Origin: Variovorax paradoxus
GTDB taxonomy: Bacteria; Pseudomonadota; Gammaproteobacteria; Burkholderiales; Burkholderiaceae_C
DNA: 64,000 bases
Assembly (NCBI RefSeq): GCF_009498455.1
Contig: NZ_CP045644.1
Coordinates: forward strand, 248,001 to 312,000
Direction: 5' to 3'
The notes beneath the pieces were generated by a model. That model ran no database searches and was not told the origin of the DNA. It saw only the letters and a list, made by a program, of their open reading frames with translations. The position numbers were made by a program, and so were the translations under genes. This document shows, piece by piece, positions 48,946-57,150 of this stretch. Each line of letters starts with the position of its first letter. The first letter of the stretch is position 1.

Positions 48946-50190
48946 TTAGAAAGCGTGACGGATACCGAAGTCGTAGCCGGTCGAGTTCTTCGGGGTGAAG
49001 ACACCGTTGTTGATGAAAGCCGGGCCGCCAACGGTCAGAGCTGCACCGTTCTTGTTGCTCACGCGAGCAACGGTAGCGTACAGAGCCGTGCGCTTCGACA
49101 GGTTGTGCACGTAGCCGAGTGCCAGCTTGTTGGCCTTCGGGTCAGCGATACGCGGGCCGAAGAACACTTCAGGACGGTTGTAGTCGTACTTGACGTGCGA
49201 GTACGAAGCGCGGATCAGGCCAGCACCGACGGGCACGGTCACGCCCAGCAGGTAACCGGTCAGGTCGACGTCAGGCGTAGCAGCAAGGGGGGTGACTTCG
49301 TAGTCAGCCTTGTTCTTGACGCGCGACAGTTCACCGAACAGCTTCACGGGACCGAAGTCGTACGAAGCGCCCAGGTTCAGCGTGTTGACCTTGTTGGTCA
49401 CGCCAGCGTAGAACTGGTCACCCGAGGTGCTGCTGCCATAAGCCAGCGCGACGTCCAGAGGACCGTTGGCGTAGCCGAAGCGGCCACCGACGTAACGACC
49501 GGTGCGCGAGTTGTTCGCAACGTTAGGCGTAGCCAGACCAGGGCTGAACTTGTCCTTTTCGTGGAAGCCGTACTGCACTTGGCCGTAGAAGCCGCCCAGG
49601 TTCGGGGGCAGGAAGTAGCCGATGGTGTTGCTGGCGCGAACGTAGTTCGGGTTGCCACCGAAGCCACCCGAACCGCCGGTGGTGTTGAAACCGCTGGCCG
49701 TCGAGATCAGGTTGGTGCCAACGCCGTTGGTGCCGAACGGATCGAACACGGTGTCGTTCCAGAACGTCGGGGTGTAATCACGACCCAGGCGAACTTCACC
49801 GAAACCACCCGACAGGCTCACGGTCGAGCGACGAGCGAACGTCGACACGCCGGTTGCGCCGTCGTCATTGGTGATCGGGGCTTCGAGCCAGAAGCTGGCT
49901 GCCAGACCGCCACCCAGGTCTTCCGTACCACGGAAGCCCAGACGGCTGGAGTTGTAACCCGAGTTAGCCAGAGCCGTACGGCTGACCTTGACGCTGCCTT
50001 GGTTCAGGTAGAACGGGTTGTAGATCGGGAAGCCAGCAGCGTTGTACGTCACGCCGTTGTTCTGATCACGCGAGGTGGACGAGTAGCCGCTGATCGACGC
50101 GTCGACCACACCAAACAGAGTGACGGACGACTGAGCCGAGGCAACACCGGCAACAGCCAGGGCAGCCAGAGCAACTAGAGATTTTTTCAT
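48946..50190 (-). CDS. Gram-negative porin (OmpC-like, Burkholderiales type), intact copy
   Basis: A 414-residue outer-membrane trimeric porin. The signal peptide MKKSLVALAALAVAGVASAQ is clear, SSVTLFGVVDASI opens the barrel, LGFRGTEDLGGGL is the family block and the protein ends in phenylalanine (IRHAF), as needed for barrel assembly. GGAG lies nine bases before the ATG at 50190. It is almost identical to the start-less porin at 51.8-53.1 kb on the other strand, differing mainly in loop-like segments. The 281 bp upstream (50191-50471), shared with coq7, hold its promoter and a GTTGCA/TGCAAC palindrome at 50370-50385. Confidence 0.95.
   Translation of the reverse strand: MKKSLVALAALAVAGVASAQSSVTLFGVVDASISGYSSTSRDQNNGVTYNAAGFPIYNPFYLNQGSVKVSRTALANSGYNSSRLGFRGTEDLGGGLAASFWLEAPITNDDGATGVSTFARRSTVSLSGGFGEVRLGRDYTPTFWNDTVFDPFGTNGVGTNLISTASGFNTTGGSGGFGGNPNYVRASNTIGYFLPPNLGGFYGQVQYGFHEKDKFSPGLATPNVANNSRTGRYVGGRFGYANGPLDVALAYGSSTSGDQFYAGVTNKVNTLNLGASYDFGPVKLFGELSRVKNKADYEVTPLAATPDVDLTGYLLGVTVPVGAGLIRASYSHVKYDYNRPEVFFGPRIADPKANKLALGYVHNLSKRTALYATVARVSNKNGAALTVGGPAFINNGVFTPKNSTGYDFGIRHAF
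50051..50173 (-). repeat. Porin inverted repeat, left arm block
   Basis: 123 bases encoding the end of the signal peptide and first barrel strands are identical to 51847-51969 on the other strand. Further identical or near-identical blocks continue through both porin genes. Together they make an inverted repeat of about 1.2 kb around coq7 and osmC. Confidence 0.9.
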
Positions 50191-50471
50191 TGCAAGTTTC
50201 TCCAAGGTTAAACATAGGGCTCCGGTGCGAAGGGCTCACCGTGACTGGCACTTTGTGCTCCCACCGGACCCCGGGCCAACCTCCTTTTGGGAAGTTGATG
50301 CTATTGCACCAGAGCCACTGCAACAGGGCAAAACAAATCGCCCTAAATCTTGGAAGCCCCGCGTGTTTCGTTGCAGTCGTGCAACAAAGGACTTAGGCAG
50401 GTCGTTTTTCCACGATGTGAAACAAAATGTGGCCGTCTTGCATCGTCAGGTAGGTGGGTTCAAATAGGCCC

Positions 50472-51101
50472 ATGACCGCTCTGATCGACTCGACCCTGAC
50501 TGCCGCCGATGCAGCTTTGCGCACGCTTTTTGCCCGATCTCATGCCACCCGGTCGCTTCCACCCGCGATCCTGCCGCAAGGTGAAATGACCGAATCGGAG
50601 CGGCGCGAGGCCGGCGCACTGATGCGCGTGAACCATGTCGGCGAAGTGTGTGCTCAGGCGCTGTACACCGCCCAAGCCGCTGTGACGCGCGACCCGGCAT
50701 TGCGGGCCCATTTCTTGGAAGCCGCCCACGAGGAAACAGATCACTTGGCGTGGACCCGGCAACGGCTGGACGATCTGGGGGCCCGCCCCTCGCTCCTGAA
50801 TCCGCTCTGGTACGCAGGCGCCTTCGGTCTCGGCCTGATTGCCGGGCGCCTGGGCGATCCCTTGAGTCTCGGCTTCGTCGCCGAAACCGAGCGGCAGGTG
50901 GAAGCGCACCTCGAAAGCCACTTGGACCGCCTGCCAGCAGCCGACTACGCCTCCCGGGCCGTGGTCGAGCAGATGAAGATCGACGAAGCACGCCATGCCA
51001 CGCAAGCCGTTGACGCAGGTGCGGCGGACCTACCGGCACCGGCCAAGGCACTGATGCGCGTCGCCTCGAAGGTCATGACGACCATCGCGCACCGCATTTA
51101 A
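50472..51101 (+). CDS. coq7: Ubiquinone biosynthesis hydroxylase Coq7 (DMQ hydroxylase)
   Basis: A 209-residue di-iron enzyme that hydroxylates demethoxyubiquinone in ubiquinone synthesis, the alternative to UbiF in many proteobacteria. The iron ligands are visible as E58 (NHVGEVCA), E88xxH91 (EETDH), E140 and E172xxH175 (DEARH). A hydrophobic membrane-interaction helix lies at about 112-127. The ATG at 50472 is preferred over a start 6 codons upstream. It stands between the two inverted porin genes, converges on osmC and shares an upstream gap with the left porin. Confidence 0.95.
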   Translation: MTALIDSTLTAADAALRTLFARSHATRSLPPAILPQGEMTESERREAGALMRVNHVGEVCAQALYTAQAAVTRDPALRAHFLEAAHEETDHLAWTRQRLDDLGARPSLLNPLWYAGAFGLGLIAGRLGDPLSLGFVAETERQVEAHLESHLDRLPAADYASRAVVEQMKIDEARHATQAVDAGAADLPAPAKALMRVASKVMTTIAHRI

Positions 51102-51127
51102 GGCCCAGGTCGCGCCGCACGGCGTTT

Positions 51128-51577
51128 TCAGGTCTCGATCAGGTCGAAGCTGGTGGTGATTTCGGCCGTCTTCGCCAGCATGATGCTGGCCGAGCAATAG
51201 GTTTCGTGGCTCAGCGCGATCGCCCGCTCCACGGCGGTCGCCGGAATTCCCTTGCCCGCCACCGTGAAGTGCATGTGGATCTTGGTGAAGACCTTGGGGT
51301 CCTTTTCGGCGCGTTCGCTGGTCAGCTTGACGCTGCAGCGCTCGACGCGATGGCGCCCCCTCTTCAATATGAGCACCACGTCATAGGCTGTGCAACCCCC
51401 GGTGCCCGCGAGCACGGCTTCCATCGGCCGCGCGGCGAGGTTCTGCCCGCCGTTCTCGGGCTTGGCCGCATCCGGCGCGCCGTCCATCATCAGGACATGG
51501 CCGCTGCCAGTTTCGGCCACGAAGCCCATGGCCGATCGGGTGCCTGCATCGCCGGTCCAACTTACTGTGCATTCCAT
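51128..51577 (-). CDS. OsmC/Ohr-family protein (YhfA-like)
   Basis: A 149-residue OsmC-fold protein of the thiol peroxidase type. The two redox cysteines are C62 in TGGCTAYDVV and C128 in SHETYCSASIML. The spacing and the PMEAVLAGTGGC helix fit the YhfA branch rather than Ohr. It probably detoxifies hydroperoxides or handles lipoyl-linked thiols. The ATG at 51577 is used; a TTG five codons upstream is possible. It is convergent with coq7 (26 bp apart). Upstream on the other strand lies the candidate small RNA region. Confidence 0.88.
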   Translation of the reverse strand: MECTVSWTGDAGTRSAMGFVAETGSGHVLMMDGAPDAAKPENGGQNLAARPMEAVLAGTGGCTAYDVVLILKRGRHRVERCSVKLTSERAEKDPKVFTKIHMHFTVAGKGIPATAVERAIALSHETYCSASIMLAKTAEITTSFDLIET

Positions 51578-51663
51578 GGTGTTCAGTTCCAATTGGGATG
51601 AATTCGTGCGGAAAAATGCGCACCAAACATCAACTTGTGTGTGGGAAAAGCATCGCCTGCTTG

Positions 51664-51691
51664 TTGCATCGCAACAAAGGGTGGGTATACT
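51664..51691 (+). promoter_or_regulatory. Promoter upstream of the candidate small RNA
   Basis: TTGCAT (51664-51669) and TATACT (51686-51691) with a 16-base spacer. The -35 lies within a perfect inverted repeat, TTGTTGC-ATC-GCAACAA (51661-51677), which could be an operator. Predicted start of transcription is about 51698. Confidence 0.55.
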
Positions 51692-51697
51692 CTATTT

Positions 51698-51793
51698 CAT
51701 TGCTGCGCACTTCATGGTGTGCACCCAGTTGTCTCCTCCACCCTTCCAATTGGTGGATTTAGCCCCGAGTCGCAAGACTCGGGGCTTTTTTCT
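51698..51793 (+). ncRNA. Candidate small RNA (about 95 nt) or porin leader RNA
   Basis: Between a plausible promoter and a strong intrinsic terminator lies a roughly 95-base segment with three hairpins: UGCGCAC/GUGUGCA (51704-51723), UCCACC/GGUGGA (51737-51757) and the terminator stem (51762-51785). The single-stranded linker CCCAGUUGUCUCC (51724-51736) can pair with the Shine-Dalgarno region GGAGAAACU of the intact porin mRNA over nine base pairs with one bulge. No open reading frame of note is present. It may be a porin-regulating RNA, or the remnant leader of the adjacent porin copy. No family was recognised. Confidence 0.5.
51762..51791 (+). terminator. Intrinsic terminator of the candidate small RNA
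   Basis: A perfect 10-bp stem GCCCCGAGTC/GACTCGGGGC with a GCAA tetraloop, followed by TTTTTT. It stands between the upstream promoter and the right porin copy, so transcription from that promoter would stop before the porin. Confidence 0.92.
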
Positions 51794-51846
51794 TTGTGCG
51801 CCCCGATGGCGGCGCCACTCTAGCCGCTCCCCCTCAAAAGGGCAGC

Positions 51847-51969
51847 TGCTCTGGCTGCCCTGGCTGTTGCCGGTGTTGCCTCGGCTCAGTCGTCCGTCAC
51901 TCTGTTTGGTGTGGTCGACGCGTCGATCAGCGGCTACTCGTCCACCTCGCGTGATCAGAACAACGGCGT
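51847..51969 (+). repeat. Porin inverted repeat, right arm block
   Basis: Identical over 123 bases to 50051-50173 on the other strand. Identity begins abruptly at 51847, inside the signal-peptide codons; the sequence before it is unrelated to the left porin's start and leader. Confidence 0.9.
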
Positions 51970-53134
51970 CACCTACGACAAGCTTGGCTTCCCGGTCTAC
52001 AACCCTTTCTATGTGAACAAGGGCAGTGTCAAGGTCAGCCGTACGACTTTGGCCAACTCGGGTTACAACTCCAGCCGTCTGGGCTTCCGTGGTACGGAAG
52101 ACCTGGGTGGCGGTCTGGCAGCCAGCTTCTGGCTCGAAGCCCCGATCACCAATGACGACGGCGCAACCGGCGTTTCGACGTTCGCTCGTCGCTCGACCGT
52201 GAGCCTGTCGGGTGGTTTCGGTGAAGTTCGCCTGGGTCGTGACTACACCCCGTCGTTCTGGAACGACACCGTGTTCGATCCGTTCGGCGCCAACGGTGTG
52301 GGCACTAACCTGATCTCGACGGCCGGTGGCTTCAACACCACCGGTGGTTCGGGCGGCTTCGGTGGCAACCCCAACTACGCCCGTGCCAGCAACACCATCG
52401 GCTACTTCCTGCCACCGAATCTGGGCGGCTTCTACGGCCAAGTGCAGTACGGCTTCCATGAACAGAACAAGTACGACAGCGGCGATTTCACGCCGAAGGC
52501 CAGCACAGCCTTCGTTCTGAATCCAAAGACGGGTGCGATCGAAAAAACCGATGTTGCAGCTGCGAAAAGTCGCACCGGCCGTTACATCGGTGGCCGCTTC
52601 GGCTACGCCAACGGTCCTCTGGATGTCGCGCTGGCCTATGGCAGCAGCACCTCGGATGACCAGTTCTACGCGGGCACGACCTCCAAGGTCAACACGCTGA
52701 ACCTGGGCGCTTCGTACGACTTCGGTCCCGTGAAGCTGTTCGGTGAAGTGTCGCGCGTCAAGAACAAGGTCGACTACGAAGTCGCCCCGTTCACCGACAC
52801 TACGCCCGACACCAATCTGACCGGCTACCTGCTGGGTGTGACTGTGCCCGTCGGTGCTGGCTTGATCCGCGCTTCGTACTCGTCCGTCAAGTACGACCTG
52901 AACCAGCCCGAGTCGTTCTTCACGCCCCGCGCTGCTGACCCTAAGGCGAACAAGCTGGCCATCGGTTACGTGCACAACCTGTCGAAGCGCACGGCTCTGT
53001 ACGCGACCGTTGCTCGCGTGAGCAACAAGAACGGTGCAGCTTTGACCGTTGGCGGCCCGGCTTTCGCGTCCACGGCCGGCTTCACCCCGAAGACCTCGAC
53101 CGGCTACGACTTCGGCCTCCGTCACGCCTTCTGA
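51848..53134 (+). pseudogene. Gram-negative porin, second copy, lacking its start codon
   Basis: The frame encodes the end of a signal peptide (ALAALAVAGVASA), then a full porin barrel ending in LRHAF. It is nearly identical to the left porin, with changes concentrated in loop-like stretches, including a longer loop near the PKTGAIEKTD segment. The initiator and first codons are missing. Reading back in frame there is no ATG, GTG or TTG before a TAG at 51821. An in-frame ATG at 51806 precedes that TAG by five codons. The first usable codon, GTG at 51911, would skip the signal peptide. It is therefore probably silent, unless recombination restores a start or the junction is an assembly error. 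Confidence 0.75.
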
Positions 53135-53190
53135 TCGACTACGGCTCGATTCTCATGCTGGCCCTTGCCAGTTTGAATCAAGAGGCCTTC

Positions 53191-53221
53191 AAGCCGCCCG
53201 GCTCACGCCGGGCGGCTTTTT
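53191..53221 (+). terminator. Terminator of the right porin copy
   Basis: A perfect 12-bp stem (AAGCCGCCCGGC/GCCGGGCGGCTT) with a TCAC loop and TTTTT. It lies 56 bp past the porin stop and separates it from the convergent recombinase gene. Its survival suggests the porin copy was expressed recently. Confidence 0.92.
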
Positions 53222-53229
53222 GTGCTTCT

Positions 53230-54360
53230 TCAACTCACCCGGCCACGCCTGCTCTGCAGCAGCCCCACATTCATTTCTCCGCTCAGCACCGATGCGTAGA
53301 AACGCTCCACCATGTTGACGCTCGTGCGTGCATTGCGCGCCAAAGTCAGCATGTCGATCCCTTGCCCATACAAGAGCCGCAACGTGATGGCCGTATGGCG
53401 CAGGCAATACAGCGTCCTCGATTGACCCAGCGGCCCCTTTTCGAGCCCGGTCTTTTCGAGCACCCAGTGAAAAAAGAAATTGAGAACCGCCAGCGCGTGC
53501 TCGCGGTTCTTCAGGTGCGGCATGAAGATGTAGTCTTCCGCCCCGCCGAAGCCATGCGCCGCGCGGTGAGCGCGCAAACATTCATAGACGCGAACAGCAG
53601 GCCGCAGGCTCACGATGGGCTGACTGTGCCGCTTGGTCTCCGGCAGGTTCATCCGCAGGTAGACGTGCTTGCCGCGCACGACCTCGATGTGCTTGTGCTT
53701 CATGAGCTTGATGTCGCTGGGGCGCACGAAGGTGTTGACCATCCAGCGGATCAGCCACGGCAACTCGTCGGGCATGACGAGCAGTTCACGCGCGATCCAG
53801 AAGCGTTCGCCAGCCGTCAATCGATCAAGCACCGGGTGCGAGTGACCCCGCAACTTGCGTGCAGCCGCAATCAGGGCGCGGTATTCCGCCACGCTGAAGC
53901 TGCCTCGCGGCTGGCTGCGCACCTTGATCTTCGGAAACACGGGCGCCTCGCGCACCGCACCGGTGTGCACGCCATGCATCACGATCTTGCGCAACAACAC
54001 GAGGTACTGCGCGATCGTCGTGCTGGTGAAGCCTTGCTCGCCGAGGTGATCAATCAGTCGCTGCACATCGGCCGTCACGAACAAGGTCGCTTGCACATCG
54101 CCCAGCAACGGAACGATGTGCGCACGCAATCTGTTGCCCATGACCTGCCATGTGGGCCGTCCGATTTCGCCGCGTTGCACGCGTGCGGCCTCGGCTTGCA
54201 TCAGTCCTTTCGAAAGGTCGCTGACAGAAACTGATAACAAATTCTGCTCAACCGTTATCGAATTAGCGGGCGTATGAATCGCGGGATAGGTGCGCGCAAA
54301 AAAACCGGAATCATTTGCAGCTGGAGCCTTGCGGAATAGGTTTATGACATTTGTGTCCAT
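53230..54360 (-). CDS. Lone tyrosine site-specific recombinase (integrase family)
   Basis: A 376-residue phage-integrase-type recombinase. A SAM-like core-binding region (about 40-130) precedes the catalytic domain. Catalytic candidates are R213 (FVRPSD), K243, R321 in YCLRHT (a tyrosine, Y318, replaces the usual first histidine) and the nucleophile Y355 (ERFY). The NARTSVNMVERFY box matches the NxGTSxxMIExxY variant of some integrases. The ATG at 54360 is preferred over a TTG six codons upstream. No excisionase, phage gene or tRNA is adjacent. Its upstream DNA is visibly more AT-rich than the neighbours, a hint of transfer. It lies 95 bp beyond the start-less porin. Confidence 0.85.
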   Translation of the reverse strand: MDTNVINLFRKAPAANDSGFFARTYPAIHTPANSITVEQNLLSVSVSDLSKGLMQAEAARVQRGEIGRPTWQVMGNRLRAHIVPLLGDVQATLFVTADVQRLIDHLGEQGFTSTTIAQYLVLLRKIVMHGVHTGAVREAPVFPKIKVRSQPRGSFSVAEYRALIAAARKLRGHSHPVLDRLTAGERFWIARELLVMPDELPWLIRWMVNTFVRPSDIKLMKHKHIEVVRGKHVYLRMNLPETKRHSQPIVSLRPAVRVYECLRAHRAAHGFGGAEDYIFMPHLKNREHALAVLNFFFHWVLEKTGLEKGPLGQSRTLYCLRHTAITLRLLYGQGIDMLTLARNARTSVNMVERFYASVLSGEMNVGLLQSRRGRVS

Positions 54361-54433
54361 GCCATTCCCCGCATGCAATACCGATGCCTCTTATGATTGA
54401 TGGTTAGCAAATGAAAACTCCCTGGAAAAGATC

Positions 54434-55999
54434 TTGCGCAATGCACCTGTTACCGCGGCCTTAACGCCCGCCGACTATCTCAGAAAAATCCTCAATGCGC
54501 GGGTCTACGACGTGGCCGTCGAGTCCGCTCTGGAGAAGGCGCGCGCGCTCAGCGAACGGCTCGGCAATACCGTATTGCTCAAGCGCGAGGATCAACAACC
54601 CGTCTTCAGTTTCAAACTGCGCGGTGCCTATAACAAGATGGCGCACCTCAGCAAAGCGCAATTGGCGAGCGGTGTGATTTGCGCATCGGCCGGCAACCAC
54701 GCACAAGGCGTTGCGCTCGGTGCGCGCAAGCTCGGCACACGCGCAGTGATCGTGATGCCCGTGACCACGCCGCAATTGAAGATCGATGCGGTGCGCGGTT
54801 TCGGCGGCGAGATCGTGTTGCACGGCGACAGCTATTCCGACGCCTACCTGCATGCGCTCGAATTGCAGACGCAGCAGAGCCTGACCTTCGTCCACCCGTT
54901 CGACGACCCCGATGTCATCGCGGGCCAGGGCACCATCGCGATGGAAATCCTGCGCCAGCACCAGGGTCCGCTCGATGCGGTGTTCGTGGCGATCGGCGGC
55001 GGCGGCCTGATCTCCGGCGTGGCCAACTACATCAAGGCCGTGCGGCCCGAGATCAAGGTGATCGGCGTTCAGATGAACGACTCCGACGCGATGATGCAAT
55101 CGGTCGCCGCGCGCCAGCGCGTCAACCTGACCGATGTCGGCCTGTTCTCCGACGGCACGGCCGTCAAGCTGGTCGGCGAGGAAACCTTCCGCATCGCGCA
55201 GAACCTGGTCGACAGCTACATCACGGTCGACACCGACGCCGTGTGCGCCGCCATCAAGGACGTGTTCGTCGACACGCGCAGCATCGTCGAGCCGGCTGGT
55301 GCGCTGGCCGTGGCGGCCATCAAGCAGTACGTAGCCGAACACGGCCGCCAGGGCGAAACCTACGCGGCGATCCTGTGCGGCGCCAACATGAACTTCGACC
55401 GGCTGCGCTTCGTGGCCGAGCGGGCCGAGGTCGGCGAGGAACGCGAGGCGCTGTTCGCCGTGACCATCCCCGAAGAGCGCGGCAGCTTCCGTCGTTTTTG
55501 CGAACTCATCAGCGAGTTGCCCGCCGGCGGCGCACCGCGCAGCGTGACCGAGTTCAACTACCGCATCAGCGACGCCGCCAAGGCCCACGTGTTCGTCGGC
55601 CTCACGACCTCGGCGCGCGGCGAGTCGGCCACCATCGCGAAGGTCTTCATCGAACATGGCTTCGACGCGCTCGACCTCACGCACGACGAACTCGCCAAGG
55701 AGCATCTGCGCCACCTGGTGGGCGGTCGCACGGGTCTCGCGCACGACGAGCGCCTGCTGCGCTTCGTGTTCCCCGAGCGTCCGGGTGCGTTGCTCAAGTT
55801 CCTGAGCCTGATGCGGCCGAACTGGAACATCAGTCTGTTCCATTACCGCAACCAGGGCGCCGACTACGGGCGCATCCTCGTGGGCCTGCAGGTGCCGGCC
55901 GAAGAGTCGGCGGCCTTCGACGAATTCCTCGAAACGCTGGGCTATCCGTACGTCGAGGAAACGGCCAACCCCGCCTACCGCCTGTTCCTTCAGGCCTGA
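54434..55999 (+). CDS. ilvA: Threonine ammonia-lyase, biosynthetic
   Basis: A 521-residue PLP enzyme that deaminates threonine to 2-oxobutanoate, the first step of isoleucine synthesis. The PLP lysine lies in FSFKLRGAYNK, the glycine-rich phosphate loop is GGGGLISGV, and two C-terminal ACT-like regulatory domains (about 335-420 and 430-520) give isoleucine feedback control. No suitable ATG exists; the start appears to be TTG at 54434, preceded by GGAAAAG. It diverges from the recombinase gene across 73 bp and converges on gspC. Confidence 0.95.
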   Translation: MRNAPVTAALTPADYLRKILNARVYDVAVESALEKARALSERLGNTVLLKREDQQPVFSFKLRGAYNKMAHLSKAQLASGVICASAGNHAQGVALGARKLGTRAVIVMPVTTPQLKIDAVRGFGGEIVLHGDSYSDAYLHALELQTQQSLTFVHPFDDPDVIAGQGTIAMEILRQHQGPLDAVFVAIGGGGLISGVANYIKAVRPEIKVIGVQMNDSDAMMQSVAARQRVNLTDVGLFSDGTAVKLVGEETFRIAQNLVDSYITVDTDAVCAAIKDVFVDTRSIVEPAGALAVAAIKQYVAEHGRQGETYAAILCGANMNFDRLRFVAERAEVGEEREALFAVTIPEERGSFRRFCELISELPAGGAPRSVTEFNYRISDAAKAHVFVGLTTSARGESATIAKVFIEHGFDALDLTHDELAKEHLRHLVGGRTGLAHDERLLRFVFPERPGALLKFLSLMRPNWNISLFHYRNQGADYGRILVGLQVPAEESAAFDEFLETLGYPYVEETANPAYRLFLQA

Positions 56000-56026
56000 A
56001 AGAAAGAAGAAAAGAGACCGCTGGGC

Positions 56027-56659
56027 TTACTGCGCAGGGCTCTGCGCCTGCGGCGGCGGCTCCATCGCGGCGCCCGCCGTGGCGGCGGGTTGAAGTTGCT
56101 GCTGCGGCGGCATCACCACCGCCGGCATCGTGGTCGGCAAGGGCCCGGCCGGCGCAGGTGACGACACCACGGGCAGGCCGGCAGGCGGCGTCGGAAGCCC
56201 CATGCTCAACGGCGCACGCACCGGCAGTTGCAGCGTGAACGCCGCGGGCCCATCGCGCTGGGCGCCGAGCGTCGCCGCGCGCACCCCCACCGACTGCAGC
56301 ACATAGCTCTCGCCGACCTTCGAGCCGACGCGGAACGGCCGCGGCGGCTTGCCGTCGATCGAGATCAGCGCCGCGCCCTGGTTCGACGGGTCCGCCACCA
56401 CGCCCGACAGCGCGAAGCGGCTCGCGGCCTCCGGCGCCACGGGCGCGTTCGACGTCACCGTGACCACGCCCAGCAACCGGGCCACCGCCTCGGCATCGGC
56501 CGCGACCGGCGCGCGCGGCATCGTGGCCGCAGCCGCCACCGCATCGGCCGGCGACGCCAGCCTCAGCGCCCAGAACACCGCGGCGCCTGCGGCCAACGCC
56601 CAAAGCCCCGTCGTTGCAAGTGGGGCATGCCAGCGGGCCGCGGAGTAAGGACTTGTCAT
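56027..56659 (-). CDS. gspC: Type II secretion protein GspC-like
   Basis: A 210-residue inner-membrane protein with a single N-terminal helix (about 14-33) and a periplasmic homology region (about 58-145, with LLGVV, FALSGVVADP and GAALISIDGKPPRPFRVG). It connects the inner-membrane platform to the GspD secretin. The C-terminus is a long proline-, alanine- and glutamine-rich tail, with no PDZ or coiled-coil domain. It is transcribed divergently from gspG with about 50 bp between starts, so the two share a promoter region. Confidence 0.85.
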   Translation of the reverse strand: MTSPYSAARWHAPLATTGLWALAAGAAVFWALRLASPADAVAAAATMPRAPVAADAEAVARLLGVVTVTSNAPVAPEAASRFALSGVVADPSNQGAALISIDGKPPRPFRVGSKVGESYVLQSVGVRAATLGAQRDGPAAFTLQLPVRAPLSMGLPTPPAGLPVVSSPAPAGPLPTTMPAVVMPPQQQLQPAATAGAAMEPPPQAQSPAQ

Positions 56660-56709
56660 GGCCGCGGATTATCATGCAGCGCGCTTACTGCCTCATGTCC
56701 CCGCAAGCT

Positions 56710-57150
56710 ATGAACAAACTCCTTCGTTCCGTCTCCCGCACCGCCCAGCGCGGCTTCACGCTGATCGAACTCATGGTGGTGCTTGTCATCATCGGCGTGC
56801 TCGCGGCCCTGATCGTGCCGAACGTGATCGAGCGCGCCGACGACGCCCGCGTCACCGCCGCCCGCACCGACATCAACAACCTGATGCAGGCGCTCAAGCT
56901 CTACCGCCTCGACAACCAGCGCTACCCGACCGCCGAGCAGGGCCTGCAGTCGCTGCTGACCCGCCCCACCGCGGGCCCGGCCGCACCCAACTGGAAGCCC
57001 TACGTCGAGAAGCTGCCCAACGACCCCTGGGGCCATCCGTACCAGTACATGAACCCGGGCATCAAGGGCGAAATCGACGTGCTCTCCTTCGGCGCCGACG
57101 GACAGAGCGGCGGCGAGGGCAAGAATGCCGACATCGGCAGCTGGCAGTAA
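56710..57150 (+). CDS. gspG: Type II secretion major pseudopilin GspG
   Basis: A 146-residue major pseudopilin. The prepilin peptidase site is RG/FTLIELMVV, with cleavage after G15 and the conserved glutamate E20. The calcium-site and C-terminal blocks DPWGHPYQYMNPG and FGADGQSGGEGKNADIGSW are typical. The ATG at 56710 gives a short leader with basic residues. First gene of gspGHIJK, overlapping gspH by 26 bp. Confidence 0.97.
   Translation: MNKLLRSVSRTAQRGFTLIELMVVLVIIGVLAALIVPNVIERADDARVTAARTDINNLMQALKLYRLDNQRYPTAEQGLQSLLTRPTAGPAAPNWKPYVEKLPNDPWGHPYQYMNPGIKGEIDVLSFGADGQSGGEGKNADIGSWQ

Noticed and set aside
50370..51677. GTTGCA palindromes as proven recombination sites for porin inversion
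   Set aside because: The AAAGG flanks place them in direct, not inverted, orientation, which would favour excision. Regulatory use is as likely, so they are reported only as an observation.
53230..54360. Integrated prophage or genomic island around the recombinase
   Set aside because: No phage genes, tRNA, att-like direct repeats or other mobile genes were found on either side. Flanks are housekeeping genes.
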